Part shown: positions 1-7,300 of the stretch, piece after piece
Position numbering within the stretch: the first letter of the stretch is position 1
Layout: each line of letters starts with the position of its first letter
Source: CALKKN01 sp041571375
GTDB lineage: Bacteria > Pseudomonadota > Gammaproteobacteria > Xanthomonadales > SZUA-36
Length of the DNA stretch: 7,992 bases
Direction: 5' to 3'
Assembly: GCA_041571375.1 (NCBI GenBank)
Contig: JBFFUJ010000111.1
Span: 1-7,992 of the forward strand
Notes under the pieces: model-generated
Database searches by the model: none
What the model was told of the DNA's origin: nothing
The model's input: the letters and a program-made list of their open reading frames with translations, nothing else
Translations under genes and position numbers: made by a program

Positions 1-508
1 CAATCGATTCCCTGATGTCAGACAGAGCCTCGTGACGGTTCTCTTTGCTGTATTCCTGCAATGATGCCGGCATCCAGTGCGTGGCCAGCACCTTCAACGT
101 GCTGACATCCAGGTTGCGGTAATGGAACCAGGCCTCGAGTTCGGGCATCAGCCGGGACAGGAATCGCCGGTCCTGGCAGATGCTGTTGCCGCAGAGCGGT
201 GAGCTTCCGGCCGTGGTCCATTGCTGCAGAAACTGCAGCGTGCTTCGCTCCGCCTCGTGCATGCCCACCGGGCTGTCCAGCACCCGCTGCCAGAGCCCTG
301 AAGCCTTGTGGTGTTCGGTGTTCCACTCGTCCATGCGCTGCAGCACCGCTTCGTCGTGGCCGATGGCCAGAACGGGCCCCACTGCCAGTTCCTCCAGCTC
401 CCCATCCGTCACGATTGTCGCGATTTCCAGGATGGAATCATTGTTCGGATCCAGGCCGGTCATTTCCAGGTCCAGCCAGATCAGGCGTTGTAGCGCTGCG
501 TTCTCCAT
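1..508 (-). CDS. orn: Oligoribonuclease (3'-truncated by window edge)
   Basis: DEDDh-family 3'-5' exoribonuclease that degrades 2-5-nt RNA fragments to mononucleotides in the cytoplasm, the last step of RNA decay; in several bacteria it also clears pGpG from cyclic-di-GMP breakdown. The visible 169 residues match the E. coli protein (181 aa) almost end to end. Exo I is WLDLEMTGLD with D13 and E15, Exo II is GNSICQDRRFL with D113, and Exo III is HEALSDIRES with H159 and D164, so all five catalytic residues are present. The strongly conserved MPELEAWFHYR block is at 121-131. About 10-15 C-terminal residues lie beyond the window. The ATG at 508 places WLDLEMTGLD where the family has it; its Shine-Dalgarno is weak (GGA five bases upstream). 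It is divergent from rsgA, an arrangement common in gammaproteobacteria. Function is certain from motifs; only the 3' end is unseen. Confidence 0.97.
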   Translation of the reverse strand, partial: MENAALQRLIWLDLEMTGLDPNNDSILEIATIVTDGELEELAVGPVLAIGHDEAVLQRMDEWNTEHHKASGLWQRVLDSPVGMHEAERSTLQFLQQWTTAGSSPLCGNSICQDRRFLSRLMPELEAWFHYRNLDVSTLKVLATHWMPASLQEYSKENRHEALSDIRESI

Positions 509-581
509 AGTCCGGCAAGGTTACAATACACGTCATGATTGGTGAACTGCCGGCTGACATTTCCGCACCGGGCGGCGCTTG
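509..581. other. Divergent orn/rsgA intergenic region
   Basis: The 73 bp between the two start codons must hold the 5' signals of both genes. An in-frame TGA at 555-557 closes the rsgA frame upstream, so RsgA cannot be extended. No convincing -35 box or operator is visible on either strand. The only clear promoter-like element is the hexamer annotated at 522-527. Confidence 0.6.
522..527 (+). promoter_or_regulatory. Candidate -10 box for rsgA
   Basis: TACAAT matches the sigma-70 -10 consensus at five of six positions and would start transcription near 534, leaving a leader of about 48 nt before the rsgA ATG. No good -35 hexamer lies 15-19 bp upstream and there is no TG extension, so this is a weak prediction. 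The same bases read in reverse (TATTGT) could serve orn, also weakly. Confidence 0.3.
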
Positions 582-1466
582 ATGGAAACCGCGCTGGTCC
601 TCGTTTCATACGGCAACCAGGGGGTGGTCGAACTGCCGTCCGGCGAGCGGTGCGAGGCCCGGTTTCGCCGATCCGTGGGGCGTCCGCTGTGCGGCGACCG
701 CGTCCGTGTTGTCCCGGCGGACGGTCAAGCATCAGTCGTCGAGGCCATCCTGCCCCGCGAAAACGAATTCGCCCGTGCCGACGGCCGCGGCCGCAAGCAG
801 CCCATCGCGGCCAACCTCGACCAGGTCTTCATTGTCGTTGCGCCCGCGCCGGAGCCTAGCCGCGACCTGGTCGAACGCTATCTGGTAGCAGTCCACGGCC
901 TGGGTATCCGGCCGGTCCTGCTGCTGAACAAGGTCGACCGCATGGATGAAATCGCTTTGTCGGAGGACAGTCCGCTGCATCGCCTGGACGAGTATGCCGA
1001 CCTGGGCTACCCGGTGCTGAAGGCTTCCTGCAAGGCAGCCCCCGGCGTCGCTGCGCTGCCGCCCGTTCTGGAAGGGCGAACCAGCATCCTGGTGGGCCAG
1101 TCGGGCGTGGGTAAATCGTCTTTGGCCAACGCCCTGCTGCCTGACCTGGAACTTCAGACCGGCGCGCTCTCCCGGGTGACGGGCAAAGGAACCCACACGA
1201 CCACGGCCACGATCATGTATACCCTGCCCTGCGGCGGCCGCCTGATCGACTCTCCCGGCGTCTGGGAGTACGGCTTGTGGCGCATGAGCCCACTGGAACT
1301 GGCCGCCGGATTTCCGGAGTTCGCAGCCATCGAGGGGCACTGCCGCTTCAACGATTGCCGCCACGCGGAAGAACCCGATTGCGCCGTGCGGGCGGCGACC
1401 GGAACGGGGCTCGTCCGTGAGTGGCGCTATCAGTCGTATCTGAGGCTCCTCGAACAGGCCCAATGA
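582..1466 (+). CDS. rsgA: Small ribosomal subunit biogenesis GTPase RsgA
   Basis: Circularly permuted GTPase that binds late 30S precursors, tests the decoding centre and releases RbfA on GTP hydrolysis. In the 294-aa protein an OB-fold (about 1-75) is followed by GTPase motifs in the permuted order: G4 NKVD 116-119, G5-like ASCK 148-151, G1 GQSGVGKS 172-179, G2 region GKGTHTTT 201-208, and G3 DSPG 223-226. A zinc knuckle C-x4-C-x-H-x5-C follows (C254, C259, H261, C267). The ATG at 582 is chosen; a TTG lies just before it (579), and an in-frame stop at 555-557 blocks anything longer. The protein therefore lacks the basic N-terminal extension of about 40 residues seen in E. coli RsgA (350 aa) and is close in length to Bacillus YloQ. 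The residue after DSPGV is Trp228, where E. coli has Arg. The Shine-Dalgarno is poor (GGGCGG). Confidence 0.96.
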   Translation: METALVLVSYGNQGVVELPSGERCEARFRRSVGRPLCGDRVRVVPADGQASVVEAILPRENEFARADGRGRKQPIAANLDQVFIVVAPAPEPSRDLVERYLVAVHGLGIRPVLLLNKVDRMDEIALSEDSPLHRLDEYADLGYPVLKASCKAAPGVAALPPVLEGRTSILVGQSGVGKSSLANALLPDLELQTGALSRVTGKGTHTTTATIMYTLPCGGRLIDSPGVWEYGLWRMSPLELAAGFPEFAAIEGHCRFNDCRHAEEPDCAVRAATGTGLVREWRYQSYLRLLEQAQ

Positions 1467-1491
1467 ACAGGAGCACTTTCACCGGTTTACG

Positions 1492-1500
1492 TGTTATATT
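1492..1500 (+). promoter_or_regulatory. Extended -10 promoter upstream of the BamE-like gene
   Basis: TGTTATATT reads as the TG-n extension followed by TATATT, a five-of-six match to TATAAT, and stands out in GC-rich surroundings. No recognisable -35 lies 16-18 bp upstream, which extended -10 promoters tolerate. Transcription would begin near 1507, giving a leader of about 28 nt to the ATG at 1535. This suggests the small gene can be expressed independently of rsgA. Confidence 0.45.
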
Positions 1501-1520
1501 TGAGGCCCCCATGAACGAAC

Positions 1521-1526
1521 AGGGAG
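1521..1526 (+). promoter_or_regulatory. Shine-Dalgarno that decides the start at 1535
   Basis: AGGGAG lies 8 nt before the ATG at 1535 and is the best ribosome-binding site in the window. It favours 1535 over the in-frame ATGs at 1463 (overlapping the rsgA stop) and 1511. The heptamer GAACAGG, part of which forms this site, also occurs at 1452-1458 and 1465-1471. Confidence 0.7.
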
Positions 1527-1534
1527 ACAGTGAC

Positions 1535-1855
1535 ATGACAAGGATGGTTCTGGCGCTGGCCTATTCCGCCATGCTGTTCACGCTCTTCGGCCTGATGCCC
1601 GCAGGCACGCTTTCGGCCGATGTCCTGCTGATCGAGGAAGTCCGCCAGACCGAGCGTCTGGATCTGCCGGTCAACGGCATGAACCAGGACGAGGTGCGCA
1701 AGCGCTTCGGTACGCCCGCGAACGCCGAGTCCCCGGTCGGCGACCCGCCGATCACCCGCTGGGACTACGACGGCTGGAGCGTCTACTTCGAGTACGACCT
1801 GGTGTTGTATTCGGTGCTGCACAAAGGTCAGCCCATCGACAAAGGGAGCTCCTGA
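1535..1855 (+). CDS. Small exported BamE/SmpA-like protein
   Basis: A 106-aa protein with an N-terminal signal peptide: residues 2-4 include Arg3, a hydrophobic stretch covers about 5-21, and cleavage is plausible after Ala28 (GTLSA/DV). The mature part of about 78 residues carries the pattern of the SmpA/OmlA/BamE fold: a GM-N-Q-x-E-V-x-x-x-F-G-x-P element (48-61) followed by the strands PPITRWDY (71-78) and WSVYFEYDLVLYSVL (81-95). It has no cysteine at all, so it is not a lipoprotein like true BamE and should be soluble in the periplasm or loosely membrane-bound. Similar small proteins occur in other gammaproteobacteria as hypothetical proteins; no biochemical role is known to me. It lies 68 bp after rsgA with its own likely promoter and Shine-Dalgarno. 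The fold assignment is an inference from the motif pattern; the gene itself is well supported. Confidence 0.8.
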   Translation: MTRMVLALAYSAMLFTLFGLMPAGTLSADVLLIEEVRQTERLDLPVNGMNQDEVRKRFGTPANAESPVGDPPITRWDYDGWSVYFEYDLVLYSVLHKGQPIDKGSS

Positions 1856-1975
1856 CCCCACCATCGCCTGGCACCGCGATTGGACGCCCCGCCGCCCGCG
1901 ATGCCTGCCTGAACAATACGGGCCAGCCAGGCCCGGATGAGGTATCCTGCGCATTTGCCCGAGCACTCGTCGAGA
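1856..1975. other. Intergenic region before the TraB-like gene
   Basis: A gap of 120 bp with no credible gene. It contains a five-base inverted repeat (1863-1867/1876-1880) and a six-base GC stem (1919-1924/1930-1935). A weak -10-like TATCCT at 1943-1948 lacks a -35. It may hold a promoter for the downstream genes, but nothing decisive is visible. Confidence 0.5.
1919..1935 (+). other. Short GC-rich stem-loop
   Basis: CGGGCC pairs perfectly with GGCCCG across an AGCCA loop. No run of T follows, so it is not a standard intrinsic terminator; it could end transcription weakly or protect an mRNA end. The alternative ATG at 1937 lies one base past the stem, which argues against that start for the following gene. 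Confidence 0.4.
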
Positions 1976-3226
1976 ATGTCGCAGGAAGCAACCATCGAAA
2001 ACACCCACCAGGACCCCGCAGAAGCGCAGCAGAGCGGGCCGGTCTCTGACCAGCCCTTGCGGCGGGTGCAGCGGGACGGTGTTCACTACACCCTGATCGG
2101 CACGGCTCACGTATCGCGCGCCAGCGCCGAAGCGGTACGCGAGCTGGCGGCTTCCGGCGAGTTCGACGCCATCGCGGTCGAGTTGTGCCAGGCGCGCTAC
2201 GACGCGCTCACGGCTGAGCGGAAGTGGACCGACCTGGATCTGTATCGGGTTCTGCGCGAACGCAAGGCCGGGCTGGTGATGGCGAACCTGGCACTCAGCG
2301 CCTACCAGCGCCGCATCGCGGAACAGTTCGGCATCGAGCCGGGGGCCGAAATGCGCGCCGCGGCGGTCGCTGCGAAAGAGTACGGACTGCCCCTGCAGCT
2401 GGTCGACCGCGATCTGGCCACCACCCTGCGCCGCAGCTATGCCAGCGTGCCCTGGTACAAGCGCCTCTATCTGATGACAGGAATGGCGCTGGGCATGGTC
2501 AGCTCCGACGAAATCGACGAAGAGGCCATCGAGCGCCTGAAGGAAGGCGACATCCTGGAATCGACCTTCACCGAGTTCGCCGAACACTCCCCCGAACTGT
2601 TCGAGGCCCTGATCGCCGAGCGCGACCGCTACATGGCCGCCCGCTTGCGTGAGGAAAACATTTCGAGCGAAGGCAGGCGCGTACTGGTCGTGATCGGCGC
2701 GGGGCACATGGAAGGCCTCGAGCGTCACCTCGGAAGCGACCAGGCCAATCCCGCCGACGAGCGCTCCGCCCTGGAAGCCATCCCGCCCCGCGCGCGGTGG
2801 CCGCGCGCCATCCCCTGGGCCATCATGATCCTGATATTGACCGGCTTCTACATCGGGTTTTCGCGCAGCCCGGAACTCGGTTGGCAACTGGTCTTCATCT
2901 GGGTGGCTATCAATGGCGGCCTGGCCGCGCTGGGGGCCCTGCTTGCCCGGGGCCACCCGCTGACGGTGCTCAGCGCGGTCGTGGCGGCCCCGATCACCTC
3001 GCTCAATCCCACCATCGCGGCCGGCATGGTGACCGGGCTGGTCGAGTCCTGGTTGCGCAAACCGCGCGTTGCGGACCTGGAAAACCTGCGTTTCGACATC
3101 ACCACGCTGAAGGGCTGGTTCCGCAACCCGGCGACCCGGATTCTCCTGGTTTTCTTCCTGTCCAATATCGGCTCCGCCATCGGCACCTGGGTGGCGGGAT
3201 TCAGGATCTTCGGCGCGCTGTCGTGA
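1976..3226 (+). CDS. TraB/PrgY (TIKI-like) family membrane protein
   Basis: A 416-aa protein of the TraB/PrgY family, named after enterococcal pheromone-shutdown proteins and related to GumN and the eukaryotic TIKI/TRABD proteins. The soluble N-terminal part (about 35-260) carries the two G-x-x-H signatures, GTAHVS 42-47 (H45) and GAGHMEGL 241-248 (H244), plus AVELC with E69 and VDRD 143-146; these His and Glu positions correspond to the metal-site residues of TIKI proteases. The C-terminal part has hydrophobic segments at about 279-296, 303-325, 330-357 and 388-408, so it is membrane-anchored. The first 30 residues are polar and probably disordered. Start 1976 is chosen over the in-frame ATG at 1937 because the latter abuts a stem-loop; neither has a good Shine-Dalgarno. 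The dusB start lies 16 bp beyond the stop, implying co-transcription. Pheromone shutdown is not expected here; substrate and activity are unknown. Confidence 0.88.
   Translation: MSQEATIENTHQDPAEAQQSGPVSDQPLRRVQRDGVHYTLIGTAHVSRASAEAVRELAASGEFDAIAVELCQARYDALTAERKWTDLDLYRVLRERKAGLVMANLALSAYQRRIAEQFGIEPGAEMRAAAVAAKEYGLPLQLVDRDLATTLRRSYASVPWYKRLYLMTGMALGMVSSDEIDEEAIERLKEGDILESTFTEFAEHSPELFEALIAERDRYMAARLREENISSEGRRVLVVIGAGHMEGLERHLGSDQANPADERSALEAIPPRARWPRAIPWAIMILILTGFYIGFSRSPELGWQLVFIWVAINGGLAALGALLARGHPLTVLSAVVAAPITSLNPTIAAGMVTGLVESWLRKPRVADLENLRFDITTLKGWFRNPATRILLVFFLSNIGSAIGTWVAGFRIFGALS
2790..2808 (+). repeat. 8-bp GC hairpin at a domain boundary
   Basis: GCGCGCGG (2790-2797) and CCGCGCGC (2801-2808) are exact inverse complements separated by TGG. 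The hairpin lies within codons 272-278 of the TraB-like gene, just before the first membrane segment. The pairing is read directly from the sequence; any role in pausing translation is inference. Confidence 0.6.
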
Positions 3227-3242
3227 ATACCCGGAACCCTGC

Positions 3243-4253
3243 ATGCAGATAGGGCCCTACCGCATCGACCCGCCGCTGGCGCTGGCCCCCATGGTCGGCA
3301 TCACGGACAAGTTCTTCCGCCGCCTCTGCCGCGAGCTCGGCGCCGGCTACACGGTCTCGGAAATGCTGGCGTCCGACCCGGCGCTCAGGGACAGCACGGT
3401 GGCACGCTTGCGCGGTGATTTTGCCGGCGAGCCGCGTCCTGTCGCGATCCAGATCGCCGGCAGCGAGCCGCAATGGATGGCCGAGGCCGCGCAATACAAC
3501 GTGGCCCGTGGCGCGGACATCATCGACATCAACATGGGTTGCCCGGCCAAGAAAGTCTGCAACAAGCTGGCGGGCTCTGCGCTGCTTTCCCATCCCGACC
3601 GGGTCCGGCAGATTCTGGAAGCCGTGGTCGGCGCGGTCGATGTGCCCGTGACGCTGAAAATCCGTACCGGCCCCCAGCCGGCGCAACGCAACGGCGTGGA
3701 AATCGCGCGGATCGCGCGCGACGCCGGCATCTCCGCGCTGGCCGTGCACGGCCGCACGCGCTCGGACCGCTTCCGCGGTGCCGCGGAGTACGGGACGATT
3801 CGTCAGATCTGCGAGGCCGTGGACATCCCGGTGTTCGCCAACGGTGATGTCGACACCCCGCAGAAAGCGGCGGAGGTGTTGCGCTGCACCGGCGCCGCCG
3901 GCCTGATGATCGGGCGAGCGGCCCAGGGCAATCCCTGGATCTTTCGCGAAGTGCGCCATTTCCTCAGCACCGGCGAAACCCCGCCGCCACCTTCCGCAGC
4001 CGAAGTGTTCGATGTCATGCGACGGCACTTGCGCCAGTTGCACCGGGCCTATGGCGAGCAGCGCGGCGTGCGCGTGGCGCGCAAGCACATCGGCTGGTAC
4101 CTGCAGGGACGCCCGGGCACCGAGGACCTGCGCCGGACCCTGATGAGGGTGTGCAGCAGCAGCGAGCAACTCGGGCTGATCCGTGAGCATTTCCTGCAGC
4201 CGCGGCGTAACTCCTCCGGATGGCGCGATCGTCGGAACCCGCTGGCGGCCTGA
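3243..4253 (+). CDS. dusB: tRNA-dihydrouridine synthase B
   Basis: FMN-dependent, NADPH-using enzyme that reduces uridine to dihydrouridine in the tRNA D-loop (U17 for E. coli DusB). The 336-aa protein has a TIM barrel (about 1-240) and a helical tRNA-binding domain (about 250-318). Diagnostic segments are APMVGITD 15-22, SEM 39-41, DINMGCPAKKV 95-105 with catalytic Cys100, LKIRTG 138-143 (K139), VHGRTR 168-173 (H169), ANGD 199-202 and GRAAQGNPWIFRE 224-236. The INMGCPAKKV and ARKHIGWYL (279-287) blocks fit DusB better than DusA or DusC. The tail after about residue 319 is a basic extension of some 17 residues absent from E. coli DusB (321 aa). ATG 3243 gives the standard MxIG start of the family; the Shine-Dalgarno is weak. 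In enterics dusB is followed by fis; here mfd follows. Confidence 0.95.
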   Translation: MQIGPYRIDPPLALAPMVGITDKFFRRLCRELGAGYTVSEMLASDPALRDSTVARLRGDFAGEPRPVAIQIAGSEPQWMAEAAQYNVARGADIIDINMGCPAKKVCNKLAGSALLSHPDRVRQILEAVVGAVDVPVTLKIRTGPQPAQRNGVEIARIARDAGISALAVHGRTRSDRFRGAAEYGTIRQICEAVDIPVFANGDVDTPQKAAEVLRCTGAAGLMIGRAAQGNPWIFREVRHFLSTGETPPPPSAAEVFDVMRRHLRQLHRAYGEQRGVRVARKHIGWYLQGRPGTEDLRRTLMRVCSSSEQLGLIREHFLQPRRNSSGWRDRRNPLAA

Positions 4254-4319
4254 TGCGTGGCGAGACACCCTTGCAGATGATCTGACGAAGCGGGTGCGGG
4301 TACATCCCGCCGGTAACGC
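4254..4319. other. dusB-mfd spacer with small hairpin
   Basis: In this 66-bp spacer GCGGG (4296-4300) can pair with CCCGC (4306-4310) around TACAT, ending 9 nt before the mfd ATG, where a ribosome would bind. There is no clear Shine-Dalgarno. An in-frame TAA at 4314-4316 prevents any upstream extension of mfd. A ten-codon reading frame (4253-4285) overlaps the dusB stop as TGATG but has no ribosome-binding site. A five-base stem is weak evidence for regulation. Confidence 0.35.
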
Positions 4320-7300
4320 ATGAGCAGCAGCCCCTGCAACGCACGTTTCAACCCCCGGGACTCGGTAAACGAGCCCTGGACCGGTTTGCACGGCAGTTCC
4401 GCCGCCCTCGCCATCCACGCGGCCGCCGCCGGATTTGAGGGCATCACTCTGGTGGTGACGCGGTCGAGTCACGCGGCCCACGTGCTGGCCCGCGACCTCG
4501 AGTTGCTGACAACGACCCGGCTCCCGGTCTGGCTTTTTCCGGATCATGAAACGCTGCCGTACGACCTGTACTCCCCTCACCCGGACATCATCGCGGACCG
4601 GATCCGCTCTCTCGCCGCCCTGGCCTCCGCGCGGCACGGTATCCTGCTGTCGCCGGTCTCGTCGCTGCTGCAGCGCTTGCCGCCGGCGGATTACATCCTG
4701 CAGCGCAGCTTCGACACGGCGGTCGGAGAGGAACTCTCCATCGACGAGTTCAGGAACCGCCTGCAGCAGGCCGGTTACGAGCCGACCGACCAGGTTTACC
4801 AGTCGGGGCAATATGCAATCCGGGGCTCGGTGATCGACCTGTTTCCCGCCGGCAGCCCGACCCCTTACCGCCTCGACCTGTTCGACCGGGAAATCGATTC
4901 GATACGGACGTTCGATCCGGAATCGCAGCGCTCCTCAGGGCGGGTCGACCGGATCGTGCTGCTGCCCGCCAGGGAGTTTCCCTGTGATGAAGCGGCACTG
5001 GAAGCCTTCCGCCGCGCGTTCCGCATGCGCTTCGACGTGGACATGCGCCAGGTCAACCTGTACCAGGACCTGCGTGCGGGCCTGCTGCCGCAGGGTCTCG
5101 AGCAATACCTGCCGCTGTTTTATGAGCAGACCTCCTCGCTGCTGGATTACCTGCAGCAGATGCCGGTGGTGCTGCTGCAGGAAGGTGTCCCCGCGGCGGC
5201 CCTGGACCAGGAACGGCGCACGCGAGACCGCTGGGAGCAGCGTCGCTACGACATCGAACGACCGGTCCTGGAACCGCGGGAGCTGTTTTTCGGCGCGGAG
5301 GAGCTGCTCAGCCGGCTCGAGGCTTGCGTCAGCGTGCCGCTGGCGGATGCCGACTCCGGGGCCGACTCCGGGGCCGGCCGACCGCGTTTCCAAACGCGGC
5401 CGGCACCCGATCTGCACATTCACGAGCGGGGTCGTGAGGCGGCCTCGGCACTGCTGGACTTCCTGCAGACATTTCCGGGCCGCGTGATGTTCGCCGCCGA
5501 CACGCCAGGGCGACGCGAGGTTCTGAGAAGCACGCTGGCCGCCTTCGGCGTGCAGCCCGAACCGTTCGACGACTTCGCCACGTTCTGGCACGGCGGCGCC
5601 CGCCTTGGCCTGGCGGTACTGCCCGTCGACGAGGGTTTCGTGCTGCCGGACGAACCCGGAGCCGGCCTCGCTCTGATTACCGAGTCGCAGCTGTTTGGCG
5701 GCCGCACGCGACCAAAAGCCGGGAGGGCGGTCGGCCCCGCCGACGGTGCGCGCGACCCCGAGTCCATCATCCGCAACCTGACCGATCTCGCCAACGGGGC
5801 CCCGGTGGTGCATGAAGACCACGGTGTCGGCCGCTACATTGGTCTGCAGACTCTGGAGATCGACAGCCAGCCGGCCGAGTTCCTGATGCTGGAATATGCC
5901 GATGGCGACAAACTGTACGTGCCGGTGGCGTCGCTCCATCTGGTCAGTCGATACACAGGCAGCGACCCTGAGTCGGCCCCGCTGCACCGGCTGGGCAGCC
6001 GGACCTGGGAGAAGGTCAAGCGCAAAGCGGCACAGCAGATCCGCGACGTCGCGGCCGAGCTGCTCGACCTCTATGCGAGGCGCCTGGCGCGCCAGGGCTT
6101 TGCTTTCCCGGTGGACGAGAGGCTGTATGCCGAATTCGCCTCCGGCTTTCCCTACGAAGAAACCCAGGACCAGCAGACCGCGATTGAAGCGGTCCTCACC
6201 GACCTGGCGTCGCCCCAGCCGATGGACCGGGTCGTCTGCGGTGATGTGGGCTTCGGGAAAACCGAGGTGGCCCTCAGGGCCGCTTTCATCGCGGTGCAGG
6301 CCGGCCGGCAGGTCGCCCTGCTCGTCCCGACCACCCTGCTGGCCCAGCAGCACTTCGCGACGTTCAGCGACCGCCTGGCCGACTGGCCCGTCCAGGTCGA
6401 GCTGCTGTCCCGCTTTCGCACCGGCAGCGAGACCAGCGCCGCGCTCCAGCGCCTGCAGCAGGGTAAGGCCGACATCGTGATCGGGACCCATCGCCTGCTC
6501 CAGCGCGACGTGCAATTCAAAAAACTGGGACTGGTCATCATCGACGAGGAACAGCGCTTCGGCGTCCGGCAAAAGGAACGGCTCAAGCAGTTGCGGGCGG
6601 AAGTCGATCTGCTGACCCTCACGGCCACGCCGATTCCACGCACGCTTAATATGGCCATGTCCGGTCTCCGCGACCTGTCGATCATCGCAACGCCCCCGGC
6701 CCGACGAATAGCGGTGAAAACCCTTATTACCGAGTGGGACCGGGCCACGCTGCGCGAAGCCCTGGCGCGTGAACTGCAACGCGGCGGCCAGGTGTTTTTC
6801 CTGCACAACGAGGTCCGATCGATCGAACGCATTGCCCGCGAGGTACAGGAACTCGCGCCTCGGGCACGGCTCGCGGTGGCCCACGGCCAGATGGCGGAAC
6901 GCCGACTGGAACAGGTCATGCTCGACTTCTACCGGCAAAGGCACAATGTCCTGGTTTGCACCACCATCATCGAGAATGGCATCGATGTCCCGACGGCCAA
7001 CACCATCGTCATCAACCGCGCAGAACGATTCGGCCTGGCACAGCTGCACCAGCTCCGCGGGCGGGTTGGACGTTCCCATCACCGCGCCTTTGCGTATCTC
7101 GTGGTACCGGACCGACGCAGCATGACCGCCGACGCCCGCAGGCGGCTCGAAGCCATCGCGGCGCTGGAGGAGCTCGGCGCCGGCTTCACGCTGGCCACAC
7201 ACGACCTCGAAATCCGCGGCGCCGGAGAACTGCTGGGGGTGGAACAGAGTGGCCAGATCGACCAGATCGGGTTCAGCCTGTACAACGATATGCTGGCGCG

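Noticed and set aside
732..1463. 243-codon minus-strand open frame opposite rsgA
   Set aside because: All RsgA motifs are on the plus strand; the antisense translation shows nothing recognisable.
1463..1534. ATGA overlap start at 1463 (and ATG at 1511) for the BamE-like gene
   Set aside because: These starts would put 24 or 8 polar residues before the signal peptide. The strong Shine-Dalgarno and possible promoter favour 1535.
1919..1935. Intrinsic terminator after the BamE-like gene
   Set aside because: The stem is only six pairs and is followed by GATGAGG, with no T-run.
1487..3244. 585-codon open frame on the minus strand opposite the BamE-like and TraB-like genes
   Set aside because: It spans two well-supported plus-strand genes and the gap between them, shows no recognisable domain, and is rich in Arg, Gly, Gln and Ala, as expected of a shadow frame in GC-rich DNA.
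3201..4811. 536-codon minus-strand open frame opposite dusB and the start of mfd
   Set aside because: It covers dusB, the spacer and the mfd start without respecting gene limits and has no motif; it is a composition effect.
6041..6096. Two 14-bp palindromes in mfd (6041-6054, 6083-6096) and one in dusB (3740-3753)
   Set aside because: Palindromes of this length are expected by chance at about this rate in GC-rich coding DNA, and they overlap conserved protein motifs.
6543..6983. DEEQ and ENGID in the Mfd motor as possible loss of function
   Set aside because: Both are known variants of the helicase motifs in the Mfd family; the lysine, acidic and arginine residues needed for ATP hydrolysis are present.
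4935..7202. 755-codon minus-strand open frame opposite mfd
   Set aside because: The plus strand is unmistakably mfd throughout. The minus frame has no domain pattern, and long antisense frames are common in this codon phase at high GC.
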